From assembly GCA_025934635.1 (NCBI GenBank), contig JAICWX010000075.1, positions 1-31,604 of the forward strand: 31,604 nucleotides of DNA, in the 5' to 3' direction. Below, piece by piece: positions 22,962 through 30,871 of the stretch (position 1 is the stretch's first letter; every line of letters begins with the position of its first letter). Origin of the DNA: Streptosporangiaceae bacterium (lineage in GTDB: Bacteria > Actinomycetota > Actinomycetes > Streptosporangiales > Streptosporangiaceae). The notes beneath the pieces are model-generated. The model was given only the letters and a program-made list of their open reading frames with translations, was not told the origin of the DNA and did no database searches. The position numbers were made by a program, and so were the translations under genes.

Positions 22962-24341
22962 CGGCTGCGCCCCCGCCGGCGGCGGGAACACGACCTCGAC
23001 CGCCAGCCCCCCCGCGGTCCTGGTCACCGCGCGCAACTCGGCCCCGTGCGCCGCCGCGATCGCACTGACAATGGCCAGCCCGACCCCAAGGCCCCCCTGC
23101 TCCGTACGGTCCTGTTCTCCGCGGCCCCGTTCCACGCGGCGGCCTTCCGCCAGCCGCTGGAACGGCTGGAAGAGCCGGCCGAGCTGGTCCGGCGGGATGA
23201 CCGGCCCGGTGTTGGTGACCGCCAGGAACGCCCGGTCGTCCCGCCGGCCCGCCGTGATCTCGACTCGCCCGCCGGGCACGTTGTACCGGATCGCGTTGTC
23301 GGCCAGATTGGCCGCCAGCCGCTCGGCCAGCCGGGAATCACCCAGCGCCGGGGCCGGCCCGAGGTCAGCGGCCACCGTCACCCCGCGCTTGTGCGCCTCG
23401 TCCCGCCTTCCCTCCAGCGCCTCGGCCACCACCGCCCCCAGGTCGAACGGCTCGAACGCGGCCAGGCCGCGTTCGCCCCGGGCCAGCGTGAGCAGCGCCG
23501 CGATCAGGCGCTCCTGCTGCTCGCCCGCCGCCAGCGCCCGCTCGCAGGCCAGCCGGAGCGAGGCGTCCGTGGCCTGCCGGTCGCGCAGCGCCACCTCGAG
23601 CAGGGTGCGCTGCCGGGCCAGCGGGGTCCGCAGCTCGTGCGAGGCGTTGGCGACGAACTGGCGCTGCGCCCGGAACGAGGCATCCAGCCGGCCGAGCAGC
23701 TGGTCGAAGGTGTCGCCGAGCTCCTTGAGCTCGTCGTCGGGGCCGGTCATGGCGATCCGCTGGTGCAGGCTGCGCGCCGAGATCCGGCGGGCGGCGGCGG
23801 TGATCGTCCGCAGCGGCCTGAGCACCCGGCCCGCCATCAGCCAGCCAAGACCGACCGAGACCACCGCCATGATCCCGAACGCCACTCCCGACTCGATCAG
23901 CAGCTGGTCCAGCGTGTCGCGGCGCAACCCGGCCGCCTCGGCCTGGACCGCCTTCTGGCAGGCGGCCATCTGCCCGTTGGCCGGCACCGGGCCGGCATCC
24001 GGCGGGGCGCAGGCGGTAGCGGCGCTGGTCCCGCCGCCGATGACGATCTCCTGGCTCGGCCCGCCCGCCCCGGTCCCGCCGCTGGTCCCGGACTGGAACG
24101 TGACCGCCCCCGGCAGCTGCTGAGCCACCAGAAGATACGTGATGACCAGCAAGCACGCCCCCGAGGCCAGGAACAGCCCGACATACAGCGCGGTCAGCCG
24201 CAACCGCACCGTCCGCCGCGGCCCCCGCCACCCGAACCCGCCCCGCGCCCCCCGGCACATCAACCCGCCCCCCGGCCCCCGCCACCCGAACCCGCCCCGC
24301 GCAGGCGGCGGTGGCGGTGGCGGTGGCAGCGTCGCGTTCAT
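22860..24341 (-). CDS. Two-component sensor histidine kinase
   Basis: 493 residues. Cytoplasmic Pro/Gly-rich N-terminus (1-43) with GGFGWRGP twice, first membrane helix about 47-73, extracytoplasmic Gly/Ser-rich loop (74-148) with a Cys pair at 111 and 128, second helix about 149-170, HAMP to about 222, H-box SHELRTP with phospho-accepting His235, N-box NLADNAIRYN, and G2 box GLGVGLAIVSAIAAAHG. The ATG overlaps the response-regulator stop as ATGA, so the pair is co-translated. The C-terminus after VEVVFPPP runs on about 38 residues into DNA shared with the phosphotransferase pseudogene, suggesting a shifted stop. It probably signals to the adjacent regulator to control the nearby exporter. 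Confidence 0.93.
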   Translation of the reverse strand: MNATLPPPPPPPPARGGFGWRGPGGGLMCRGARGGFGWRGPRRTVRLRLTALYVGLFLASGACLLVITYLLVAQQLPGAVTFQSGTSGGTGAGGPSQEIVIGGGTSAATACAPPDAGPVPANGQMAACQKAVQAEAAGLRRDTLDQLLIESGVAFGIMAVVSVGLGWLMAGRVLRPLRTITAAARRISARSLHQRIAMTGPDDELKELGDTFDQLLGRLDASFRAQRQFVANASHELRTPLARQRTLLEVALRDRQATDASLRLACERALAAGEQQERLIAALLTLARGERGLAAFEPFDLGAVVAEALEGRRDEAHKRGVTVAADLGPAPALGDSRLAERLAANLADNAIRYNVPGGRVEITAGRRDDRAFLAVTNTGPVIPPDQLGRLFQPFQRLAEGRRVERGRGEQDRTEQGGLGVGLAIVSAIAAAHGAELRAVTRTAGGLAVEVVFPPPAGAQPLQVGEVLLGGAGDGRVAGVGQQRQRVPEAEGGL

Positions 24342-24997
24342 GCCGGGATCCGGTAGCCGGCCTGGGCCAGCGTCTCGATGACCGGCGGGTCGCCGAGCTT
24401 GCGCCGCAGCCGGCTGACCGTGACCTTGACCGCGCTCGTGAACGGGTCGGCCATCTCGTCCCACACCCGCTCGAGCAGTTCCTCGGCGGAAACCACCCGC
24501 CCCTGCGCCGCCAGCAGCAACTCGAGCACGCCGAACTCCTTCGGTCCCAGTTCCAGCGGCCGGCCAGCGCGGATCGCGGTCCGCCGCGCCGGGTCGAGCC
24601 GCAGGTCGCCGCGCTCCAGCACCGGCGCCAGCGACGGCTGGGCCCGGCGCAGCAGCGCCCGCAGCCGCGCCACCAGCTCGGCGAACGCGAACGGCTTGGG
24701 CAGGTAGTCGTCGGCCCCCAGGCCGAGCCCGTCCACCCGGTCCTCGATGGTGGCCGCGGCCGTCAGCATCAGCACCCGGCTGCGCCCCCCGGCCCGCACC
24801 AGCTCGGCGCACACCTCGTCCCCGTGCCGCCCCGGCAGGTCCCGGTCCAGCACGATCACGTCATAGTCGGTGACCAGCGCCCGCTCCAGCCCCTCCGCCC
24901 CGTCAAAGGCGACGTCGACCGCCATCTGCTCCTGCCGCAGCCCGGCCCCGATCGCCTCGGCCAGCTCGCCGTCATCCTCGATCACCAGCACCCGCAC
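24338..24997 (-). CDS. OmpR-family response regulator
   Basis: 219 residues. Receiver domain: acidic pair in VLVIEDDGELAEAIG (Asp8, Asp9), phospho-acceptor Asp51 in VIVLDRDLPG, and the conserved Lys in DDYLPKPF. C-terminal winged helix: LELGPKEFGVLELLLAAQGRV then VSAEELLERVWDE and VTVSRLRRKLGDPPVIETL. GTG at 24997 is preferred over ATG at 25045 because GGAGGG lies 5 nt before it and the first strand begins immediately. It is co-translated with the kinase. The mirrored direct-repeat operator at 25893-25981 has the 11-bp period this family reads. Confidence 0.95.
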   Translation of the reverse strand: MRVLVIEDDGELAEAIGAGLRQEQMAVDVAFDGAEGLERALVTDYDVIVLDRDLPGRHGDEVCAELVRAGGRSRVLMLTAAATIEDRVDGLGLGADDYLPKPFAFAELVARLRALLRRAQPSLAPVLERGDLRLDPARRTAIRAGRPLELGPKEFGVLELLLAAQGRVVSAEELLERVWDEMADPFTSAVKVTVSRLRRKLGDPPVIETLAQAGYRIPA

Positions 24998-25113
24998 GCC
25001 AGCCCTCCAATCACCAGCCACCACCGAGCCCGCCGACCCATCCACCAGCCACCTAACCCGCTCTACGCCCAGCCCCAGCGTGCCCGCACATTCTCAGCCG
25101 CAGCTCCGCATCC

Positions 25114-25200
25114 GCCCGGCCTCTCCTCCAGATGCCGCCCACGCCCGGCCTCTCCTCCATGTGCCGCCTAGGCCTGGCCTCTCCTCAACGCACCCGCATC
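25114..25200. repeat. 29-nt tandem repeat, 3 degenerating copies
   Basis: Units start at 25114, 25143 and 25172, each beginning GCCCGGCCTCTCCTC or GCCTGGCCTCTCCTC. Copies 1 and 2 are close; the third diverges after 15 nt. The array is flanked by the two 15-nt copies of CCCCAGCGTGCCCGC, as if a larger unit had duplicated. Confidence 0.75.
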
Positions 25201-25247
25201 CGTGCGGCCCCCGCCCCAGCGTGCCCGCCCACTCCACGAGGGTGCGC

Positions 25248-25303
25248 TCATGATCGTGAAGGGTTCACTACGTTTCCTGATATAAAACTCTTCGCGATCA
25301 TGA
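25248..25303 (-). terminator. 18-bp stem-loop behind the DUF5666-like gene
   Basis: Arms at 25248-25265 and 25286-25303 (beginning TCATGATCGTGAAG; ending TTCGCGATCATGA) pair over 18 positions with two G-T-type mismatches, around a 20-nt AT-rich loop. The hairpin starts 10 nt beyond the gene's stop, so termination is the simplest role. Confidence 0.6.
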
Positions 25304-25312
25304 AAATCTCGG

Positions 25313-25834
25313 TCACTCGGCCGGATCCTGGAGAGTGATGGTGACCAGGTGGCTGGGGGTGCCGGTGATCTGAGCGGCCACCTTGTCGCCGACCTTGACG
25401 CCGCCGATGCCGTGCGCGCGGCCGGTAATCCGGGTGGCACCGGTAATGGCGGCCGTCACCGAGGGTCCCGTGCCGCCGATGGTGATCGACGTACCGCTGA
25501 CCGCGAGCACCCGGCCGGTGAGCAGCATCCGCAGCTGCCCGTTCCCGTTCCCGCCCGCGTTGCCGGGCAGTCCGGGCAGCGTCGGCAGGCCGGCGCCGTT
25601 GCCTGACGACGCGGGAGCCGACGCGGCCGACGTGGCACCTCCAGCCGCACTCGCCACCGGGGCGCCCCTGACCAGCAAGAACCCCGCGGCCACGCCGACC
25701 GTCGCGGCCACCACCGCGACCGCCGCCGCCAGCCAGCCCGAGAATCTCCAGGCGCCCCCGCGCCGCCGGCGCTTCCCGTTCCCCGTCGGCCAGCCGTTGT
25801 CCTCGCCGCCTGGTCGTTCGTCGTCGCTTTCCAT
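25313..25834 (-). CDS. Membrane-anchored DUF5666-like protein
   Basis: 173 residues from ATG at 25834 with GGAGGAG 8 nt upstream; an in-frame extension upstream is ignored for lack of a site. A charged cytoplasmic N-terminus (GNGKRRRRGGAWRF) precedes one membrane helix, about residues 32-54, then an Ala/Ser/Gly/Pro/Asn-rich spacer and an exported beta-rich domain: LLTGRVLAVSGTSITIGG, VTAAITGATRI and VKVGDKVAAQITG, the pattern of DUF5666 (OB-like) domains. It is divergent from the ABC exporter and next to the two-component system, with a shared mirrored operator between. Likely an envelope accessory of that system; activity unknown. Confidence 0.8.
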   Translation of the reverse strand: MESDDERPGGEDNGWPTGNGKRRRRGGAWRFSGWLAAAVAVVAATVGVAAGFLLVRGAPVASAAGGATSAASAPASSGNGAGLPTLPGLPGNAGGNGNGQLRMLLTGRVLAVSGTSITIGGTGPSVTAAITGATRITGRAHGIGGVKVGDKVAAQITGTPSHLVTITLQDPAE

Positions 25835-25892
25835 GTCGCGGGCTCCTCCCTCGCGCGCCTTCGCGGTCGCGGTCCACTGTGGCCGGTGCATG

Positions 25893-25981
25893 GTTGCACG
25901 CCAGTTACACCGCGACGCCGCCACCCAGCAGACCCCAGCAGACCCCGGGAAACCCGGAAACCCGTGTAACCCCCGTGCAAC
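25893..25981. promoter_or_regulatory. Mirrored OmpR-type operator between DUF5666-like gene and ABC exporter
   Basis: On the plus strand GTTGCAC-GCCA-GTTACAC (25893-25910); on the minus strand GTTGCAC-GGGG-GTTACAC (25964-25981). Each is a direct repeat of GTTRCAC with 11-bp period, the arrangement bound by OmpR/PhoB-family dimers. The two copies face each other in a divergent promoter region, one oriented to each gene. Between them are tandem AGCAGACCCC (x2) and GGAAACCC (x2). Binding by the adjacent response regulator is inferred from architecture and position. Confidence 0.75.
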
Positions 25982-26005
25982 TGCCCGCCGCGTAGACCTG
26001 CCGCC

Positions 26006-27475
26006 ATGTTCTTTCTCACCTATCTCAGGCGCGAACTGCGCCGCCGAATGCGACAGGCGATCTTCATCGCCATCGGCCTGGCCATCGGGATCGGCCTGGT
26101 CATCACCGTGCTGGGCGCGTCCTCCGGGGTGAAGGCGGCCCAGGCCAAGGTGCTCAGGGCGCTCTACGGCATCGGCACCGACGTCACCGTCACCACCAAG
26201 CCCACGCCGCCGAAGGGCGCACAGGGGAGCGCCCCCGTCTCCGGCCAGGCGACCTCAGGCGGTGGCCCAAGCGGATCGAACGGCGGCCCCCGCGCCCAGG
26301 CCTGCATCAACGGCAAGTGCTACACCAGCGGCACCATCGACACCCTGGACAGCGGCGAATACGGGCCGCTCGGTACCGCCACCATCGCCAAGATCGCGCA
26401 CCTCAGCCACGTAAAAGCGGCCGCGGGCGGCCTGGTCCTGACCGACAACCGGATCGTCCTCCCGACCGGCTCGAACTCCCGGCTCGTGCCCCCCACCTCG
26501 GTCAGCGTGAACGGCACCGACCTCACCCACCCCAAGCTGGGCCCGCTCAGCAACGCCGAACTCGCCAAGGGCCGCACGTTTACCGCAGCCGACAAAGACG
26601 CCTCCGTGGCCGTCATAGACGGCAACTACGCCACCGCCCACAAGCTCCACATCAAGGACACGGTCACCGTCGCCAACAAGAAGTTCACGATCATCGGCAT
26701 CGTCACCCAGCCGCAGGCCAGCAGCCCGCCGTCGGTGTACATCCCGCTCGCGCGGGCCCAGGCGCTGGCCACCAGCCCCGCTACCGGCAAGTCGATGAAG
26801 AACGAGGTCAACACGGTCTACGTGACCGCCGCCAGCGCCACCGCCATCGGCGCGGTGCAGCAGGAGATCGCGCACCTGCTGCCCACGGCCACCCTCACCA
26901 GCTCCGCCGACCTGGCCGGCGAGATCACCGGGTCCGCGGCGAGCGCCGCCAAGCTGGCCGGCGCGCTCGGCAAGTGGCTAGCGGTGCTGGTGCTGATCGC
27001 CGCCTTCGCCGTCGCCAGCCTGCTGACCATGGCCGCGGTGGCGCGCCGGGTGCCCGAGTTCGGCACGCTCAAGGCGCTCGGCTGGCGCAGCAGCCGGATC
27101 GTCAGCCAGGTGCTCGGCGAGTCCGTCGGCACCGGCATCGTCGGCGGCCTGGCCGGCGTCGGCCTGGGCTTCGCCGGCGTGGCCATCATCGACCAGGTCG
27201 CGCCCAAGCTGTCCGCCAGCGTCCCGGCCGCCGGCGGCACCGGACCGTCGACCCACGTCATCGGAGCAGGCGCAGGCGGCGGCCCGGGCGGGTCCCTGGT
27301 CGGCCCGGCGGCGAGCCACGCCACCATCGCGGTCCCGATGTCCGCCTCGGTCACGGCCACCGCGATCGTCCTCGCCGTGCTGCTCGCGGTGGCCGGGGGA
27401 CTGATCGCGGGATCGTTCGGCGGCTGGCGGGCAGCCCGGCTCCGCCCGGCGGCCGCGCTGGCCCGCGTGGCCTGA
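26006..27475 (+). CDS. ABC exporter permease, MacB/FtsX type
   Basis: 489 residues. First membrane helix about 18-40 (FIAIGLAIGIGLVITVLGA), then a long extracytoplasmic MacB-like domain (about 45-310) with a Gly/Ser/Pro-rich entry and a close Cys pair in ACINGKCYTSG, then three C-terminal helices (about 325-350, 375-400, 455-478) forming the FtsX domain with the typical ARRVPEFGTLKALGWRSSRI coupling region. Such permeases work as dimers with an ATPase in mechanotransmission or export of peptides/lipids rather than import. No clear ribosome binding site precedes the ATG. The ATPase gene begins 20 nt after the stop. Probably controlled through the mirrored operator upstream. Confidence 0.9.
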   Translation: MFFLTYLRRELRRRMRQAIFIAIGLAIGIGLVITVLGASSGVKAAQAKVLRALYGIGTDVTVTTKPTPPKGAQGSAPVSGQATSGGGPSGSNGGPRAQACINGKCYTSGTIDTLDSGEYGPLGTATIAKIAHLSHVKAAAGGLVLTDNRIVLPTGSNSRLVPPTSVSVNGTDLTHPKLGPLSNAELAKGRTFTAADKDASVAVIDGNYATAHKLHIKDTVTVANKKFTIIGIVTQPQASSPPSVYIPLARAQALATSPATGKSMKNEVNTVYVTAASATAIGAVQQEIAHLLPTATLTSSADLAGEITGSAASAAKLAGALGKWLAVLVLIAAFAVASLLTMAAVARRVPEFGTLKALGWRSSRIVSQVLGESVGTGIVGGLAGVGLGFAGVAIIDQVAPKLSASVPAAGGTGPSTHVIGAGAGGGPGGSLVGPAASHATIAVPMSASVTATAIVLAVLLAVAGGLIAGSFGGWRAARLRPAAALARVA

Positions 27476-27495
27476 ACCCAAGGGAGACAACGCAC

Positions 27496-28221
27496 ATGGA
27501 CATCACCCACGAGACCGCGCCCCCGCCGGCCAGCAGCCTGTACCGGCTGACCGGGGTGAGCAAGACTTACCGCAAGAACGGCCGCGAGATCCACGCGGTC
27601 CGCGACCTGGACCTGGAGATCAGGGCGGGGGAGTGGCTCGCCGTGCAGGGCAAGACCGGGCACGGCAAGAGCACGCTGCTCCAGCTCCTCGGCGGCCTCG
27701 ACCGTCCCACGCAAGGCCAGCTCGCATTCGCCGGCCACGACCTCGCCACCGCGGCCGAGTCCAAGGTCAGAAAGGTGAGAGCCAACTCGTTCGGCTTCAT
27801 CTTTCAGTCCTTTAACCTGATCCCCACGCTGACCGCGGCGGAGAACGCGGAGGCGGCGCTCATCCCGCTCGGCCTGCCCGGCCAGGACCGGCGCGAACAA
27901 GTACAAGCCGCCCTGGACAGCGTCGGGCTCGGCGACCGCGCGCAGCACCTGCCCGGTGAGCTGTCCGGCGGCCAGCAGCAGCGCGTCGCGATCGCCCGCG
28001 CCCTGGTCAAGCGGCCCCAGGTAGTCCTGGCCGACGAGCCCACCGGCAACCTGGACGAGGACACCAGGGACGAGATCATCGGCCTGCTCGACACGCTGTG
28101 GCGTGAACGCGGGCTCACGCTCATCCTGGTCACCCACGACAGCGCCATCGCCCGCCGCGCCCAGCGGATCGGGGTGATGGCCCGCGGCCGGCTCTCCATC
28201 CGCCAGGACACCCGCGCCTGA
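27496..28221 (+). CDS. ABC exporter ATPase, MacB/LolD type
   Basis: 241 residues with all ABC motifs: Walker A GKTGHGKST (52-60), Q-loop FIFQSFNLIPTLTAAEN, signature LSGGQQQR (156-163), Walker B VVLADEPTGNLD (176 onward) and the switch His in LILVTHD. The SFNLIPTLTAAEN and EPTGNLDEDT stretches are typical of the MacB/LolD/FtsE subfamily. His in the middle of Walker A, where Ser is usual, is uncommon but keeps the essential Gly-Lys-Ser. ATG at 27496 has AAGGGAGA 8 nt upstream. It follows the FtsX-type permease gene by 20 nt and pairs with it. Confidence 0.95.
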   Translation: MDITHETAPPPASSLYRLTGVSKTYRKNGREIHAVRDLDLEIRAGEWLAVQGKTGHGKSTLLQLLGGLDRPTQGQLAFAGHDLATAAESKVRKVRANSFGFIFQSFNLIPTLTAAENAEAALIPLGLPGQDRREQVQAALDSVGLGDRAQHLPGELSGGQQQRVAIARALVKRPQVVLADEPTGNLDEDTRDEIIGLLDTLWRERGLTLILVTHDSAIARRAQRIGVMARGRLSIRQDTRA

Positions 28222-28227
28222 CCGCCC

Positions 28228-28255
28228 GCCCGGCGCGGATCCGTCCGCGCCGGGC
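28228..28255. terminator. Bidirectional terminator between ABC ATPase and zwf
   Basis: Perfect 12-bp stem, arms GCCCGGCGCGGA and TCCGCGCCGGGC, with a TCCG loop, placed 6 nt after one stop and 8 nt after the other of two convergent genes. Confidence 0.85.
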
Positions 28256-28263
28256 AAGACGCG

Positions 28264-29760
28264 CTACACGTGCGGCAGGTGCCAGTGATACGGCGTGATC
28301 AGCCGCTTCATCGACTCCGGGCCGTACGACCCGACCGGGTACGGCTCGACCGGCGGCGGGTTCTCCAGCAGCGGCGTGGAGATCTCCCACAGCCGCTCGA
28401 TCCCGTCCGACCGGGTGAACAGCGACGGGTCGCCCACCATGGCCATCAAGATCAGGTGCTCATAGCCCTCGAGCGCATGAGACTCGGCGAACGAGTTCTT
28501 GTAATGGAACGCCATCTCGGCGTTGCCCAGGCTCATCCGCGCGCCGGGCACCTTGGTCAGGAAGTAGATCTTGATGGCGCCGGGGTCGGCGAAGTCGATG
28601 ACGATCTCGTTCTGCCGGCCGTACGGGGTGTCCTTGCGGTGCGCCGGGAACATCCGCATCGGCGGCGGCTGGAAGCCGAGCGTGATGACCTGCCGGGAGA
28701 CCCCCATGGCCTTGCCCGAGCGCAGGAAGAACGGCACCCCGTGCCAGCGCCAGTTGTCCACCTCGGCCCGCACCGCGACCATCGTCTCGGTGTCCGAGTC
28801 GGGCGCCACCCCGGGCTCGGACCGGTACCCCTCGTACTGGCCGCGCACCACGTTCCTGGCGTCGATCGGCTTGACCGCCTCGAACACCTTCTCCTTCTCG
28901 TCCCGCAGGTGCTTGGCCGACAGCGACACCGGCGCTTCCATGGCCACGAACGCCAGCACCTGGAACAGGTGGGTGACCACCATGTCCCGGTAGGCGCCGG
29001 TCGCGTCGTAGAACTCGCCCCGTCCCTTGATCGTCAGCGTCTCCGGCACGTCGATCTCCACGTAGCGGATGTGCTGCCGGTTCCAGATCGGCTCGAACAG
29101 GCCGTTGGCGAACCGGAACGCGAGGATGTTGTCGACCGATTCCTTGCCCAGGAAGTGGTCGATGCGGAACACCTGCGACTCGGGGAAGACCGCGTGCACC
29201 GCCTCGTTCAGCTTCCGGGCCGAGGCCAGGTCGGTGCCGAACGGCTTCTCGATGATGATCCGGGCGTCCTTGGCCAGGCCTGACTCGCCGAGAAAGCCCA
29301 CCACCGAGGTGAACGCGGCCGGCGGCACGGCCAGGTGGTACAGCCGCCGCGGCGTGCCGCCGATCTCCTTCTCCGCCCGCTGCACCGCCTCGACCAGCGT
29401 CCCGTAGTCGTCCGGCTCGGCGGGCGCGAACGACAGGCGCTCGGCGAACGAAGGGAACGACGGGTCGGTCGGCTTGGTGATGCAGAAGTCGGCGCACGCC
29501 TCCTCGGCGTGCTCCCTGAACTGCGCGTCGGTCAGTGCGAACTTGGCCGGGGAGGACCCGATCACCCGGTAGTCACGAGGCAGCAGCCCGGCCGCGTGCA
29601 GGTGGAAAAGACCGGGCAGCAGCTTGCGCTTGGCCAGGTCGCCGGTGGCGCCGAACAGCACGATGACGTGGTTGTCCGGCTTCGGGGAGTTGTTCCCGTC
29701 CCTCAACCGCGGGGATCCGCTCCGGGGCTTCAGCGTCTCGTTCGCCGATGGTTCGCTCAT
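28264..29760 (-). CDS. zwf: Glucose-6-phosphate 1-dehydrogenase
   Basis: First step of the oxidative pentose phosphate path: glucose 6-phosphate plus NADP to 6-phosphogluconolactone. 498 residues, normal length. Dinucleotide-binding FGATGDLAKRKLLPG (36-50), EKPFGTDLASARKLN, the active-site motif RIDHFLGKE (199-207; Tyr is commoner than Phe at position 203) and GRGEFYDATGAYRDMVVTH. A disordered N-terminus (1-29) precedes the fold. ATG at 29760 follows the gnd stop by 10 nt, so the two are co-transcribed. In most actinobacteria opcA (an allosteric subunit) and pgl follow zwf; here a terminator and a convergent ABC gene come next. Confidence 0.97.
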   Translation of the reverse strand: MSEPSANETLKPRSGSPRLRDGNNSPKPDNHVIVLFGATGDLAKRKLLPGLFHLHAAGLLPRDYRVIGSSPAKFALTDAQFREHAEEACADFCITKPTDPSFPSFAERLSFAPAEPDDYGTLVEAVQRAEKEIGGTPRRLYHLAVPPAAFTSVVGFLGESGLAKDARIIIEKPFGTDLASARKLNEAVHAVFPESQVFRIDHFLGKESVDNILAFRFANGLFEPIWNRQHIRYVEIDVPETLTIKGRGEFYDATGAYRDMVVTHLFQVLAFVAMEAPVSLSAKHLRDEKEKVFEAVKPIDARNVVRGQYEGYRSEPGVAPDSDTETMVAVRAEVDNWRWHGVPFFLRSGKAMGVSRQVITLGFQPPPMRMFPAHRKDTPYGRQNEIVIDFADPGAIKIYFLTKVPGARMSLGNAEMAFHYKNSFAESHALEGYEHLILMAMVGDPSLFTRSDGIERLWEISTPLLENPPPVEPYPVGSYGPESMKRLITPYHWHLPHV

Positions 29761-29770
29761 CGCAGCAGCC

Positions 29771-30799
29771 TCAGGCCTTCTTCTCCGCGTGCCCGCCGAA
29801 CTCCGAGCGCAGGGCGGACAGGACCTGCCCGGTGAACGCGCCCAGGTCCCGGGACTCGAACCGCTCGTACAGCGAGGCGGCGATGACCGAGGCGGGCACG
29901 CCCTCGTCCACCGCGGCCAGCACGGTCCACCGGCCCTCGCCGGAGTCGGATACCCGGCCGCTGAAGTCGGACAGGTCGTGCGACTTGGCGAACGCGGCCG
30001 CGGCCAGGTCGACCAGCCAGGAACTGACCACCGAGCCGCGCCGCCACACCTCGGCCACGTCGGCCACGTCGATCTGGTACTGGTAGGCCCAGGGGTCACG
30101 CAGCGGCGTGGTCTCCGCGTCGATCTCGCCCTGGTGCAGGCCGATGTCGGCGCTCTTGATGATGGACAGGCCCTCGGCGATCGCGGCCATCATGCCGTAC
30201 TCGACCCCGTTGTGCACCATCTTGACGAAGTGCCCGGCCCCGTTCGGCCCGCAGTGCAGGTAGCCCTGCTCGGCGGTGCCGCCCTTCTTCAGGCCGGGCG
30301 TGGGCTCGGCCGAACCGCGGCCGGGCGCGATGGTCAGGAAGATCGGGTTCAGCCGCTCGACGGCCTTGTCCTCGCCGCCGATCATCAGGCAGTAGCCGCG
30401 GTCCAGGCCCCAGACGCCGCCGCTGGTGCCGACGTCCACGTAGTGCACCCCGAAGGCCTTGAGGTCCCGGGCCCGGGCGATGTCGTCGCGGTAGTAGGAG
30501 TTCCCGCCGTCGATCACCACGTCATCGGGCTCGAGCAGCGGCTTGAGCTGCTCCAGGGTCGCGTCGACGAAGCCGGCCGGCACCATGATCCAGATGTTGC
30601 GCGGCGCCTCCAGCTTGGCCACGAAGTCCTTGAGGCTCTCCGCCCCGGTCGCGCCCTCGCCGGCCAGCGCCTTGACCGCGTCGGCGTTGACGTCGTAGGC
30701 CACGCACGTGTGGCCGTCCCGCATCAGCCGCCGGACGAGGTTGGCGCCCATCCGGCCGAGGCCGATCATCCCCAGTTGCATCGGCGAGTCAGTTGGCAT
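29771..30799 (-). CDS. gnd: 6-phosphogluconate dehydrogenase, decarboxylating, short form
   Basis: Oxidises and decarboxylates 6-phosphogluconate to ribulose 5-phosphate. 342 residues, so it belongs to the short (YqeC/GndA-like) class rather than the 470-residue dimeric class; short forms often prefer NAD. Motifs: MIGLGRMGANLVRRL (11-25), IDGGNSYYRDD, VDVGTSGGVWGL and the catalytic HCGPNGAGHFVKMVHNGVEY. The start at 30799 has AAGGA about 10 nt upstream; the alternative ATG at 30781 has none. It lies between pgi (72 nt upstream) and zwf (10 nt downstream). If it is NAD-specific, this operon would yield one NADPH and one NADH per hexose, an inference from class only. Confidence 0.95.
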   Translation of the reverse strand: MPTDSPMQLGMIGLGRMGANLVRRLMRDGHTCVAYDVNADAVKALAGEGATGAESLKDFVAKLEAPRNIWIMVPAGFVDATLEQLKPLLEPDDVVIDGGNSYYRDDIARARDLKAFGVHYVDVGTSGGVWGLDRGYCLMIGGEDKAVERLNPIFLTIAPGRGSAEPTPGLKKGGTAEQGYLHCGPNGAGHFVKMVHNGVEYGMMAAIAEGLSIIKSADIGLHQGEIDAETTPLRDPWAYQYQIDVADVAEVWRRGSVVSSWLVDLAAAAFAKSHDLSDFSGRVSDSGEGRWTVLAAVDEGVPASVIAASLYERFESRDLGAFTGQVLSALRSEFGGHAEKKA

Positions 30800-30871
30800 G
30801 GCTGGTCAGTCCTTACATCGTTGTCAGCGGGCCTTGCACATTTCCTAAGGGCCTTTTAAAACCTTTGATCC

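Larger units (their letters stand above)
24998..25312. other. Gene-free gap upstream of the response regulator, with repeats
   Basis: 315 bp with no gene seen. It holds the response-regulator promoter region, two copies of CCCCAGCGTGCCCGC (25073-25087 and 25214-25228), three 29-nt tandem units between them, and a long hairpin at the right end. Confidence 0.7.

Noticed and set aside
24342..24812. Upstream in-frame extension of the histidine kinase
   Set aside because: It is antisense-free but out of frame with the response regulator that truly occupies this DNA; the ATGA overlap fixes the start at 24341.
25114..25200. Short CRISPR array
   Set aside because: The units are contiguous tandem copies with no unique spacers, and no cas genes are present.
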